DNA from: Actinomycetospora callitridis
Lineage (GTDB): Bacteria > Actinomycetota > Actinomycetes > Mycobacteriales > Pseudonocardiaceae
Direction of reading: 5' to 3'
NCBI RefSeq assembly: GCF_028737265.1
Contig: NZ_JAQZAK010000017.1
Location: 1 to 51,956, forward strand
DNA: 51,956 nucleotides
Position 1 is the stretch's first letter, and each line of letters starts with the position of its first letter. Shown here in pieces: positions 8,014-16,064 of the stretch. The position numbers were made by a program, and so were the translations under genes. The notes below the pieces were generated by a model. The model searched no databases. It saw only the letters and a program-made list of their open reading frames with translations, and was not told the DNA's origin.

Positions 8014-8455
8014 GGGTCCTCCGTCGGGGGCCGTGGACCGGCCCGGCGGGGGTGATCTGTGTCGATCACCGGGGGCTCGGGGTGCGCTCGCGGGTCCGGG
8101 GAACGGTGTTCACCCGGAGTCACCGGCCGGGCGTCGTCGCCGCGGGCCGGAGGCGCTGCGCTCACTGTGCCCTACCGACCGCCGCGCCCGGTGCGACCGC
8201 GAAGTTGATCGTTACGTTCGGTTCTGATCAGCAGCATCGAGGCGGTACCGCGAGTCCCTCGTCCGGGTGTGATCCCGCTCCGAGAAGGACATCCCGCATT
8301 GATCATGCACGGTCGGTCCGTGCCCGCCCGAGCGGCTCGCTACGCCGAGCGGGTGAAGTGGGACGAATCGGACGAGGAGGACGAGCGTGTCGCAGCGCCT
8401 CATCCGCATCTCATCGCGGTCTCACACCGGCGTCACGCTGCGTTCACATCGCCGC
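8014..8455. other. 442-base intergenic region upstream of the SulP-CA gene
   Basis: No convincing gene lies here; the short open frames have Arg-rich shadow composition. The stretch 8200-8330 is noticeably less GC-rich. The pentamer TGATC recurs at 8053, 8206, 8225, 8270 and 8300, often as part of TGATCA. The region most likely holds the promoter of the SulP-CA gene (read leftward) and the end of the bioA transcript. Confidence 0.6.
8051..8070. promoter_or_regulatory. Inverted repeat upstream of SulP-CA gene, candidate operator
   Basis: Perfect 7-bp arms GGTGATC / GATCACC with a 6-base spacer lie 38 bases upstream of the SulP-CA start. The 7-6-7 geometry is the same as that of the repeat upstream of bioB, although the spacing between the shared GATC cores differs. 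The regulator is not known. Confidence 0.35.
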
Positions 8456-9751
8456 TCACCCGGCACCGGCGGCGGCGACCATCGCCTCCCCGATGCGGAG
8501 CACGTCGTCGGCGGGCGTGACGTAGGGCGGCATGGCGTAGACGAGGTCGCGGAAGGGGCGCAGCCACACCCCGACGCCCTCGGCCGCGGCCTGGGCGGCG
8601 GGCACGTCGACGGGGTGGTCGAGCTGCACGACGCCGATCCCGCCGAGCACCCGCACGTCGCGCACCCCCGGCAGCCCGCGCGCGGGCGCGAGCGCCTCCC
8701 GCAGGCCGGCCCCGAGGCCCGCGACCTCGCCCGCCCAGTCCCGTCGCAGCAGCTCGTCCACGCTCGCGGCGGCCACGGTGGCGGCCAACGGGTTGGCCAT
8801 GAAGGTCGGGCCGTGCATGAGCCCCCCGGCCTCCCCCTCGCTGACGGCGGTGGCGACCGCGGAGGTGCAGAGCGCGGCGGCCATCGTCAGGTAGCCGCCG
8901 GTGAGGGCCTTGCCCACGCACATCACGTCCGGCGAGACCCCGGCCTGCTCGGCCGCGAACAGCGTGCCGGTGCGCCCGAAGCCGGTGGCGATCTCGTCGA
9001 ACACCAGGACCAGGTCGTGGGCGTCGGCGATCTCCCGCAACGTGCGCAGGTGCCGGGGGTCGTGGAAGCGCATGCCACCCGCGCCCTGCACGACGGGCTC
9101 GACGACGATGCCCGCCAGCTCGCCGGCGTGGGCCTCGGCGACGGAGCGCAGGTGCTCGTCGTAGGCGGGGTCGAACATTGACGGTGGACGGTCGGCGAAC
9201 ACCTGTCGCGGCAGGAACCCGCTCCAGGCGGCGTGCATCCCGCCCTCGGGGTCGCACACGCTCATCGCGGCGAACGTGTCGCCGTGGTAGCCGCCGCGCC
9301 AGGTCATCATCCGTGTCCGGTCGGGGCGCCCGCGGGCCCGCTGGTACTGCAGGCACATCTTGATCGCGACCTCGATCGACACCGAGCCCGAGTCGGCGAG
9401 GAACACGTGCTGCAGCGGCTCGGGGGTGATCGCGACGAGCCGCTCGGCGATCGCGACGCCGGGGTCGTGCGTGAGGCCGCCGAACATCACGTGGCTCATC
9501 GATCCCGTCGCGCGGACCACGGCGTCGTCGAGCGCGGGGTGCCGGTACCCGTGCACCGAGGCCCACCACGACGACATGCCGTCCACCAGCTCGCGGCCGT
9601 CGTCGAGGGTGAGCCGCACGCCCTGCGCCGACCGGACGACCAGCGGGTCGCTCCGCCCGGGCATCGGGCCGTAGGGGTGCCAGACGTGGGCCCGGTCGAG
9701 CTCCCGCAGGGACGCGGCGGGGACTGGGCCAGAGGTGACCGGCGACGTCAT
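8456..9751 (-). CDS. bioA: Adenosylmethionine-8-amino-7-oxononanoate aminotransferase
   Basis: BioA transfers the amino group of S-adenosylmethionine to KAPA, giving 7,8-diaminopelargonate. The 431-residue class III aminotransferase shows HVWHPYGPM near residue 22, the SSWWASVHGYRHP substrate block (60-72), DSGSVSIEVA (120-129), FDEIATGFGRTG with the PLP-binding Asp (251-262), and the Schiff-base lysine K281 in CVGKALTGGY. Length is normal. The ATG at 9751 faces the divergent PaaX-family gene across only 48 bases, so both promoters overlap. It is separated from the other bio genes by the SulP-CA gene and a 442-base gap, so it may have its own transcript. Confidence 0.95.
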   Translation of the reverse strand: MTSPVTSGPVPAASLRELDRAHVWHPYGPMPGRSDPLVVRSAQGVRLTLDDGRELVDGMSSWWASVHGYRHPALDDAVVRATGSMSHVMFGGLTHDPGVAIAERLVAITPEPLQHVFLADSGSVSIEVAIKMCLQYQRARGRPDRTRMMTWRGGYHGDTFAAMSVCDPEGGMHAAWSGFLPRQVFADRPPSMFDPAYDEHLRSVAEAHAGELAGIVVEPVVQGAGGMRFHDPRHLRTLREIADAHDLVLVFDEIATGFGRTGTLFAAEQAGVSPDVMCVGKALTGGYLTMAAALCTSAVATAVSEGEAGGLMHGPTFMANPLAATVAAASVDELLRRDWAGEVAGLGAGLREALAPARGLPGVRDVRVLGGIGVVQLDHPVDVPAAQAAAEGVGVWLRPFRDLVYAMPPYVTPADDVLRIGEAMVAAAGAG

Positions 9752-9764
9752 CCGCGCACCGTAA

Positions 9765-9785
9765 CGGCGAGCCGATCGGCGAGCC
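9765..9785. promoter_or_regulatory. Direct repeat and palindrome in the bioA/paaX-like divergent promoter
   Basis: A 9-bp direct repeat CGGCGAGCC (9765-9773 and 9777-9785) is separated by GAT, and the junction forms the 10-bp palindrome GCCGATCGGC (9771-9780). It lies in the 48-base gap between the divergent starts, where a regulator bound here could affect both genes. The PaaX-type protein next to it is the obvious candidate. Confidence 0.35.
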
Positions 9786-9799
9786 TTAGGATCACGGGG

Positions 9800-10657
9800 A
9801 TGTCCACCGCCGATCAGAGCGAGCCCGAGGAGCGGCCCGACCCGTTCTCACGGCGTCGCGAGGTCGCGGCCACGAGCGCGCGCTCCCTGCTGATGACGGT
9901 GCTCGGCGAGGTCGTGCTGCCGGCCGGACGGCCCGTGTGGACCCAGACCGTCGTCGACGTCCTCGGCCTCGTCGGGGTGGAGGAGAAGTCCGCACGTCAG
10001 GCGCTCGCCCGCACGGCGGCCGACGGGATGCTCACCTCGGAGCGGGTCGGGCGCCGGGTCCGGTGGGACCTCTCCCCCTGGGGGCACGGGCTGCTCACCG
10101 AGGGCGCGGCCCGTATCTACGCGCACGGACGGGCCCGCCCGGCGTGGGACGGGCGCTGGCTCGTGGTCGTCGCCAGCGTCCCCGAGCAGCAGCGCGCCCG
10201 CCGTCACCGGCTCCGCACCCGCCTGGCCTGGGCCGGGCTGGGCTCACCGGCCGCGGGGATGTGGGTCTCGACGGACACCGGGCGGCTCGCCGAGGTCCGC
10301 GAGGTCCTCGCCGAGATCGACCCGGCCGACGCCCACGTGATCACCGGCGAGTACGAGGGCGGACTGTCCTCCACCGAGCTCGCGACGCGCGCCTGGGACC
10401 TCGGCGACCTCGCGGCCCGCTACGACGACTTCGTCGCCCGCTTCGCCGACCTCTCGCCCGCCACCGACGCCGAGAGCCTCGCCGCGCAGGTGCGCCTCGT
10501 CGACGCCTGGCGCCGGTTCCCGTTCCTCGACCCCGGGCTCCCGGACGATCTCCTGCCCGACGCCTGGGTGGGCCACCGCGCCGCCGAGGTGTTCCACGGC
10601 CGGCACGCCGAATGGGCCCCGGGCGCGATGCGCGCAGCCGGGGCCCTCGGCCTGTAG
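9800..10657 (+). CDS. PaaX-family transcriptional regulator
   Basis: This 285-residue protein has an N-terminal winged helix (about residues 15-95: SLLMTVLGEVVLPAG, then a helix with SARQALARTAADGML) and the PaaX central and C-terminal regions (WDGRWLVVVASVPEQQR at ~115; a C-terminal FPFLDPGLPDDLLPDAWVG segment typical of the family). PaaX proteins repress aromatic (phenylacetate) catabolism and respond to a CoA thioester. Here no paa genes are visible; the divergent neighbour is bioA. The ATG at 9800 is chosen because the frame upstream lies in the bioA coding region. It converges with the aldehyde dehydrogenase gene, 10 bases away. Confidence 0.85.
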   Translation: MSTADQSEPEERPDPFSRRREVAATSARSLLMTVLGEVVLPAGRPVWTQTVVDVLGLVGVEEKSARQALARTAADGMLTSERVGRRVRWDLSPWGHGLLTEGAARIYAHGRARPAWDGRWLVVVASVPEQQRARRHRLRTRLAWAGLGSPAAGMWVSTDTGRLAEVREVLAEIDPADAHVITGEYEGGLSSTELATRAWDLGDLAARYDDFVARFADLSPATDAESLAAQVRLVDAWRRFPFLDPGLPDDLLPDAWVGHRAAEVFHGRHAEWAPGAMRAAGALGL

Positions 10658-10667
10658 TGCCCGTCCG

Positions 10668-12050
10668 CTACTGGATCCAGATCGTCTTCGCGTTGACGAA
10701 CGACTGGGGCCCGAAGCTCGCGAGCTCGCGGCCGTAGCCGGAGTTCTTCGCCCCGCCGAACGGCACCTCGGGCGTCGACTCGGTGACCTTGTTGATGTAC
10801 ACCATGCCCGACTCGACCTCGTTGGCGAAGCGCTCCTTCTCGGCCTCGTCCGTGGTCCAGGCGCTGCCGCCCAGCCCGAAGTCGGAGTCGTTGGCGATCC
10901 GGATCGCGTCGTCGGCGTCACGGGCGCGGAACACGAGCGCCACCGGCCCGAACAGCTCCTCGCGGTAGGCGCGGGCGTCCTTCGGGATGTCGGCGAGGAC
11001 CGTCGGCGGGTACCAGTTGCCCGGGCGGTCGAGGCGCTCGCCGCCGGTCAGCAGCCGCGCGCCTGCCTTGATCGAGTCCTGCACCTGCTCGTCGAGGTCG
11101 GTGACGCCGTTGCCCTGCGACATCGGCCCGAGGTCGGTGTTCTCCTCCATCGGGTCGCCGATCGTCAGCGACTCCATCTTCTCCACGAGCTTCTGGGTGA
11201 ACTCGTCGGCGATCTGCTCGTGGACGATGAACCGCTTCGCGTTGATGCAGGACTGGCCGTTGTTGAGCATGCGGCTGCTCACGGCGGACGTGACGACGGC
11301 GTCGAGGTCCTCGACCGACGGCATCACGATGAACGGGTCGCTGCCGCCGAGCTCCAGCACGCTGGTCTTGACGTTCTGGCCGGCGCGGGCGCCGACCTCG
11401 CGGCCCGCGGGCTCGCTGCCGGTCAGCGTCACGGCGCGCACGCGGTCGTCGTCGATGATCCCCTCGATCACCGAGGAGCCCACGAGCAGCGTCTGGAACG
11501 CGCCGTCGGGGAAGCCCGCGCGGGTGAGGACGTCCTCGATGGCCATGGCCACCTGTGGGACGTTCGACGCGTGCTTGAGCAGGCCCACGTTGCCCGCCAT
11601 GAGCGCCGGGGCCGCGAAGCGCAGCACCTGCCAGTACGGGAAGTTCCACGGCATGATCGCCAGGACCGGCCCGAGCGGCTGGTAGCGGGTGAAGATCCGC
11701 GCGTTCTCCGACGCGTTGGCCGGCTTCGGCCACTCGACGTCGGCGAGGTCCTCGGCGGCGTGGTCGGCGTACCAGCGGCAACCCAGGGCGCACTTCGTGA
11801 CCTCGGCCTTGGCCGCCGCGAAGGTCTTGCCCATCTCGAGGGTGGCGAGCTCGGCCAGGCGCTCGTTCTCCGCGTCGAAGATGTCGGCGGCGGCGTGCAG
11901 CCACCCGGCGCGCTGCTCGAACGTGGTGTCCCGATAACTCTGGAACGCGTCCCACGCGCGCTGGAGCTTCTCCTCCAGCTGCTCGGACGTGAGGGCGTCG
12001 AACTCCTTGACGGTCTCCCCCGTGGCGGGGTTCGTCGTTGCGATGGCCAT
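10668..12050 (-). CDS. NADP-dependent succinate-semialdehyde/aldehyde dehydrogenase (GabD1-like)
   Basis: The 460-residue aldehyde dehydrogenase has the Rossmann/anchor segment MPWNF (N136), general base E233 in LELGGSDPF, and catalytic C268 in NNGQSCIN. The motif AGNVGLLKHASNVP and the shortened length resemble mycobacterial GabD1, so succinate semialdehyde is a reasonable substrate, though not proven. The ATG at 12050 (MAIATTNPATG) is preferred because family similarity starts there; an upstream ATG at 12083 would overlap the MFS gene. It follows the MFS stop by eight bases and is the last gene of the tetR-MFS-ALDH unit. Confidence 0.85.
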   Translation of the reverse strand: MAIATTNPATGETVKEFDALTSEQLEEKLQRAWDAFQSYRDTTFEQRAGWLHAAADIFDAENERLAELATLEMGKTFAAAKAEVTKCALGCRWYADHAAEDLADVEWPKPANASENARIFTRYQPLGPVLAIMPWNFPYWQVLRFAAPALMAGNVGLLKHASNVPQVAMAIEDVLTRAGFPDGAFQTLLVGSSVIEGIIDDDRVRAVTLTGSEPAGREVGARAGQNVKTSVLELGGSDPFIVMPSVEDLDAVVTSAVSSRMLNNGQSCINAKRFIVHEQIADEFTQKLVEKMESLTIGDPMEENTDLGPMSQGNGVTDLDEQVQDSIKAGARLLTGGERLDRPGNWYPPTVLADIPKDARAYREELFGPVALVFRARDADDAIRIANDSDFGLGGSAWTTDEAEKERFANEVESGMVYINKVTESTPEVPFGGAKNSGYGRELASFGPQSFVNAKTIWIQ

Positions 12051-12058
12051 GACCTCGA

Positions 12059-13501
12059 TTACCCCGCTCGCCCCGCCGGGCAATCCCCGACGCTCCGGAC
12101 CTCAACGACGTCCACGGGCGCCGGCCGGCGTTCCGCCCGGGCCAGGGCGAGCGCGAGGACCGCGGCGACCACCCCGGCCGCCGTGAGCAGCAGCCAGCCG
12201 TCGCGCACCAGCCCGAGCTCCTCGGGACGCCCGGTGGTGCCGGTACCGATCACCGACACCAGCAGCGCGACGCCGAGCACCGAGCCGACCTGGCGGGCGG
12301 TGTTGATGAGGGACGAACCGCTGCCCCACCGGTGCGCGGGCAGCGCCGACCCGACCACCGACGACAGCGTCGGCAGCATGAGCCCCACCCCGATCCCGGT
12401 GGCGATCTGGCCGGGCAGCATGCCCCCCAAGTACCTGGACAGGGCGTAGTCGGGCTCGACGCCGAGGTGCAGGGCCCACCACGCCGGTCCCGCGGCGAAG
12501 AACAGCCCGCCGACGGCCGCGACGCGGCCGATGCCGAACCTCGCGGTCAGCCGGCCCGAGAGGCGCGCGACCCCGACGACCACCGCCGGGCCCACCGCGA
12601 GCGCGAGCCCGGCGACCGGCGCCGACCAGCCCCACGTGCCGGTCAGGTAGAGGACGTTGACGACGAGCATGCCGGCGAAGCCGGTGGTGAACGCGACCAT
12701 CGTGAGCGCGGCGAGCCCGACCACCGGGGTGCGGACGACGGTGAGGTCGATCGCCGGGACCGGGTGCCGGCGCGACCGCGCGACCACCCCGGCGAGCCCG
12801 ACGACGGCCACCGCCAGGCCCACGATCACGGGCACCGACGCCCAGCCGAGGTCGGGCGCGCGGACCAGCGCGTAGGCCAGCGCGCCCACGCCGACGACGA
12901 GCCCGACCGCGCCGAGGACGTCGGGCCGGCCGGCGCCCTCGACGACGTTGTCCGGCAGCACCCGGAACCCCCACACCAGGGCCACCAGCCCGACCGGCAC
13001 GTTGACGAGGAACACCCAGTGCCAGGACGCCTCGACGAGCAGGCCGCCGAGCGGGGGTCCGAGCGCGGCGGCGACCGCGCCGATCGAGGCCCACGCCCCG
13101 ACCGCGTACCCGCGGCGCTCGGCGGGGTAGGCCGCGAGCAGCAGCGACAACGACGTCGGCGTGACGAGCGCGGCGCCGAGGGCCTGCACCGCCCGCGCGG
13201 CGACGAGCAGTCCGACCGACGGTGCGACCGCGCAGGCGATCGAGGCGGCCGTGAACACCGCGAGCCCGACGAGGAAGACCCGGCGGTGCCCGACACGGTC
13301 GGCCAGGCGCCCCGCGAGGGCGAGGAAGGCCGCGAACACCACCGTGTAGCCGTTGAGGACCCAGGAGATGTCGCCGAGGTCCGTGCCCGGGAAGTCGGCC
13401 CGGATGTCGGGGAAGGCGATGTTGACGATGAACAGGTCGAGGCTCGAGAGGAAGGCCGCGGCCGACGTGATGAGCAGGACGGTGCGCGGGGACGTGGTCA
13501 T
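12059..13501 (-). CDS. MFS transporter, DHA2-type drug/solute exporter
   Basis: This is a 480-residue membrane protein with about 14 predicted spans. Motifs include SLDLFIVNIAFPDI in the first span, LAGRLADRVGHRRVF (MFS motif A) at about 63-77, and a proline-containing antiporter segment ALGPPLGGLL. Those features indicate a proton-coupled exporter of the EmrB/QacA group; the substrate cannot be read. The start ATG overlaps the tetR stop (ATGA), so the two are coupled. The exporter is therefore probably derepressed together with its regulator. Confidence 0.85.
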   Translation of the reverse strand: MTTSPRTVLLITSAAAFLSSLDLFIVNIAFPDIRADFPGTDLGDISWVLNGYTVVFAAFLALAGRLADRVGHRRVFLVGLAVFTAASIACAVAPSVGLLVAARAVQALGAALVTPTSLSLLLAAYPAERRGYAVGAWASIGAVAAALGPPLGGLLVEASWHWVFLVNVPVGLVALVWGFRVLPDNVVEGAGRPDVLGAVGLVVGVGALAYALVRAPDLGWASVPVIVGLAVAVVGLAGVVARSRRHPVPAIDLTVVRTPVVGLAALTMVAFTTGFAGMLVVNVLYLTGTWGWSAPVAGLALAVGPAVVVGVARLSGRLTARFGIGRVAAVGGLFFAAGPAWWALHLGVEPDYALSRYLGGMLPGQIATGIGVGLMLPTLSSVVGSALPAHRWGSGSSLINTARQVGSVLGVALLVSVIGTGTTGRPEELGLVRDGWLLLTAAGVVAAVLALALARAERRPAPVDVVEVRSVGDCPAGRAG

Positions 13502-14124
13502 CGGTCCCCGATCGCGGCGTCGACGAGGCGTCGGGCGAGGTCGACGGCGGCGTCCGCCCCGATCCGTCCGTCCAGGCGGCGTCGGTAGGCGGCCTGCAGG
13601 AACAGGCCGTCGACGATCAGCCACAGCTCCTCGGTGAGGCGCTCGGGATCGGCGACGTCGAGGGCCGCGACCTGCGCGGCGAGGTCCTCGCGCGTGGCGG
13701 CGAGGAAGTCGCGGGCGACACCGGCGGGTGTGGGGGCGGCGTCGTCGCCGGTGTCGGTCTCGGCGCTGCCCGTCTCGTCCGGGAACTCCGCGAGGTAGTT
13801 GCGGAACGCGCACCCGCGGAAGCGGGGGTGCTGCACCAGGGCGGCGACCTCGGCGACGGTGGCGATCAGCTGCGAGCGGGCGTCGCCGTCCGCGGACTCC
13901 CGGGCCCGCCGGGCACCGGCGATCCGGAACTCCTGCGCGCGCTGCAGGTACGCCGCGACGAGGTCGGACTTCGTCGGGAAGTGCGAGTAGAGCAGGTTCT
14001 TGCCGGTGCCGGCCTCGGTGATGATCTGGTTCATCCCGACGGCCCGGACGCCGTGCTCGTAGAACAGCCGCGACGCGGTGGTGAGGATGCGCTCCCGGGT
14101 GCCGGGTGCGGGCGTCCGTGCCAC
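13498..14124 (-). CDS. TetR-family transcriptional repressor
   Basis: This is a 208-residue protein with an N-terminal TetR helix-turn-helix (about residues 8-58: RERILTTASRLFYEHG, then GTGKNLLYSHFPTKSDLV) and an all-helical ligand domain with a poorly conserved acidic loop near 140. The GTG start at 14124 is supported by GGAAGGAG a few bases upstream. It heads the operon tetR-MFS-aldehyde dehydrogenase and overlaps the MFS gene. A 14-bp perfect palindrome 36 bases upstream is the likely binding site, pointing to autoregulation. The ligand is unknown. Confidence 0.9.
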   Translation of the reverse strand: MARTPAPGTRERILTTASRLFYEHGVRAVGMNQIITEAGTGKNLLYSHFPTKSDLVAAYLQRAQEFRIAGARRARESADGDARSQLIATVAEVAALVQHPRFRGCAFRNYLAEFPDETGSAETDTGDDAAPTPAGVARDFLAATREDLAAQVAALDVADPERLTEELWLIVDGLFLQAAYRRRLDGRIGADAAVDLARRLVDAAIGDR

Positions 14125-14159
14125 GACCGCTCCTTCCCTCTGCGGGACCACGCGGTCCC

Positions 14160-14173
14160 GGACCGATCGGTCC
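14160..14173. promoter_or_regulatory. Palindromic operator upstream of tetR
   Basis: GGACCGATCGGTCC is a perfect 14-bp palindrome in the short gap upstream of the tetR start. Its position and symmetry suit a TetR dimer site controlling the tetR-MFS-ALDH operon. Confidence 0.55.
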
Positions 14174-14209
14174 CCCACCGCGGACAGTACACGGCCCGGG
14201 CAGTCCCGG

Positions 14210-15064
14210 TCAGACGCGGTGGGGCGGGGTGTCCAGACCGGGATAGACGCGGCGGGCGTGCTCGCCGAGCACGCCCGCGGTCAGCTCGTCGCCGAGGCCG
14301 AGCTCGCGGATCGCCGCGATGTTGCGGGCCGGGTCGGCCGACGGCGCGTCCGTGCCGAACACCGACTTGGCGGCGACGCGGTCGAAGCCGAAGCGCTCGT
14401 AGTACCCGGGCAGCTTGCGCGGGGGCAGGCCGGCGAGGTCGAGCCACACGTTCTCGCGGGTGAGCGCGAGCGACGCCGCGGCGTCGTAGCTCCAGCCCCG
14501 CCCGCCGTGGGCGAGCACGAGCGTGAGGTCCGGGAAGTCGCGCAGCACGTCGTCGAGGATCACGGGGTCGCCGTAGCGGGCCGTGGCGCCGGGGAACGTC
14601 GACGGCCCGGTGTGCACGATCACCGGGACGCCGCGTTCGACGCACCGTGCGTAGGCCGGGTAGAGCTGGGGGTCGTTCGGGGCGATGCCGGCGTGCACGG
14701 GGTGGACCTTGAGCGCGACCGCCCCGAGGTCGAGCTGGCGATCGACCTCCCGGGCCACCGGGTGGTGGACGTGCGGGTTGACGTTGGCGACGATCCGGAA
14801 CCGCTCCGCGTCCGCGTCGACCAGCGGCAGCATGTCCTCGATCGTCTGCCACCCGGTCGCCTTGGGCGAGTACTCGCAGAACAGCAGCACGCGGTCGACG
14901 CCGGCCGCGGCGAACAGCTCCGAGACCTTCTCCGGGATCGCCGCGCCCTCGCTGTCGTAGGCCGCCGCCCACGCGCCCGTGTCCCCCGCGGGACCGATCC
15001 ACTGGTCCCACGGCACCTTCAGACGCGCGAGGTGGGCGACGTGGACGTGGGCGTCGACGATCAC
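14210..15064 (-). CDS. Amidohydrolase-2 family metal-dependent hydrolase/decarboxylase
   Basis: This is a 284-residue TIM-barrel protein starting IVDAHVHVA, with the metal ligands H6 and H8. Later come KVHPVHAG, VIVHTGPS, the LVLAHGG strand and FGTDAPSADP, the usual order of amidohydrolase-2 members such as ACMSD-like decarboxylases and lactone hydrolases. The GTG at 15064 is chosen because the HxH motif must lie at the N-terminus and AGGATGA precedes it. The class II aldolase gene ends 77 bases upstream on the same strand, suggesting a shared catabolic step. The substrate cannot be told. Confidence 0.8.
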   Translation of the reverse strand: MIVDAHVHVAHLARLKVPWDQWIGPAGDTGAWAAAYDSEGAAIPEKVSELFAAAGVDRVLLFCEYSPKATGWQTIEDMLPLVDADAERFRIVANVNPHVHHPVAREVDRQLDLGAVALKVHPVHAGIAPNDPQLYPAYARCVERGVPVIVHTGPSTFPGATARYGDPVILDDVLRDFPDLTLVLAHGGRGWSYDAAASLALTRENVWLDLAGLPPRKLPGYYERFGFDRVAAKSVFGTDAPSADPARNIAAIRELGLGDELTAGVLGEHARRVYPGLDTPPHRV

Positions 15065-15141
15065 GGGCTCATCCTGCCCTGCCGGGCGGTGCCCGCTCGC
15101 CCGCGCTCCCGGTACGGAGTCAGGGGAGCACGCCGAGAGGG

Positions 15142-15981
15142 CTAGTCGAAGAGGTCCGGGTCGGTCCGGACGACCTCGTCCCACAGCGGCTGGAACGAGA
15201 ACCAGCCGGCGTAGGCGGTGCCGGTCTGCTCGGCGGAGAACTTGGCGTTCACGTGGTCGATCTGCGTCGGCGTCCCGGCGGCCTCGGCCAGCAGCTGGGC
15301 CTGGCAGTTGCGCTCGGTGTTGATGAACCACCACGCGGCCTCGGCCACCGTCTGCCCGACGGCGAAGATCCCGTGGTTCTGGTGGAAGACCATCTTGCGG
15401 CCGGTCAGGCCGGTCGCGAGCGCGCGTCCGACCTCCGGGTCGAGCACGACGGCTCCGCGTCCCTCGGTGACGACGCCGTGGTTCTCGTAGAGCGTGCAGG
15501 CGTCCTGGGTGATCGGGTCGAGCGGGCGGGCCAGCGACGACCACGCCTTGCCGTACACCGAGTGCGCGTGCGCGGCGGCCACGACCTCCGGGTGCGCGTG
15601 GTGCACCGCGGAGTGGATGACGAAGCCCGCCTGGTTCACCGGCCGATTGCCGTGCACGATGTCGCCGTCGTGGTTCACCGCGATGAGGTCCGAGACGCGG
15701 ATGTGCCGGAAGCTCATCCCGAACGGGTTGACCCAGAACATGTGCGGGTCCTCGGGGTCGCGGACCGTGATGTGGCCGGCGATGCCCTCCCCGAACCCGA
15801 AGCGCCCGAAGATGCGGAACGCGCCCGCGAGCTGCTGCTTGCGGTGCAGGCGCTCCTCGGCACTGGTCGCGAAGGTGGGCGGCTGCGGCATCGTGATGCC
15901 CTCCTGCGAGGGCTTGAAGGCCGACATCTCGTCCTTGGCGATCTCGTTGTCGGTGCTGCGATCCTGCGTGGGGGCGGCCAT
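15142..15981 (-). CDS. Class II aldolase/adducin-family protein
   Basis: About 279 residues. The class II aldolase fold is recognised from FGRFGFGEGIAGHITVRDP near residue 58, the FWVNPFGMSF block, and zinc ligands H138 and H140 (AHAHSVYG) with H203 in HQNHG. Family members act as aldolases or decarboxylases on small hydroxy acids and sugars phosphates, or are of unknown role. Three in-frame ATGs (15981, 15927, 15891) have some ribosome-binding sequence; the first is used, and the last fits best with where homology begins. It is divergent from the globin gene and upstream of the amidohydrolase. Confidence 0.8.
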   Translation of the reverse strand: MAAPTQDRSTDNEIAKDEMSAFKPSQEGITMPQPPTFATSAEERLHRKQQLAGAFRIFGRFGFGEGIAGHITVRDPEDPHMFWVNPFGMSFRHIRVSDLIAVNHDGDIVHGNRPVNQAGFVIHSAVHHAHPEVVAAAHAHSVYGKAWSSLARPLDPITQDACTLYENHGVVTEGRGAVVLDPEVGRALATGLTGRKMVFHQNHGIFAVGQTVAEAAWWFINTERNCQAQLLAEAAGTPTQIDHVNAKFSAEQTGTAYAGWFSFQPLWDEVVRTDPDLFD

Positions 15982-16064
15982 CCCTCGACCGTGCGCCGCG
16001 TTCCCGGCCCCGGTCAAGAGGCCGATGCTTGTCGGATGCTCAGGACCGGGTCACGCTTCCCGAC

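Noticed and set aside
8212..8409. 65-residue minus-strand frame in the gap upstream of SulP-CA
   Set aside because: No ribosome site, no family likeness, and atypical codon pattern; it overlaps the AT-richer promoter-like stretch.
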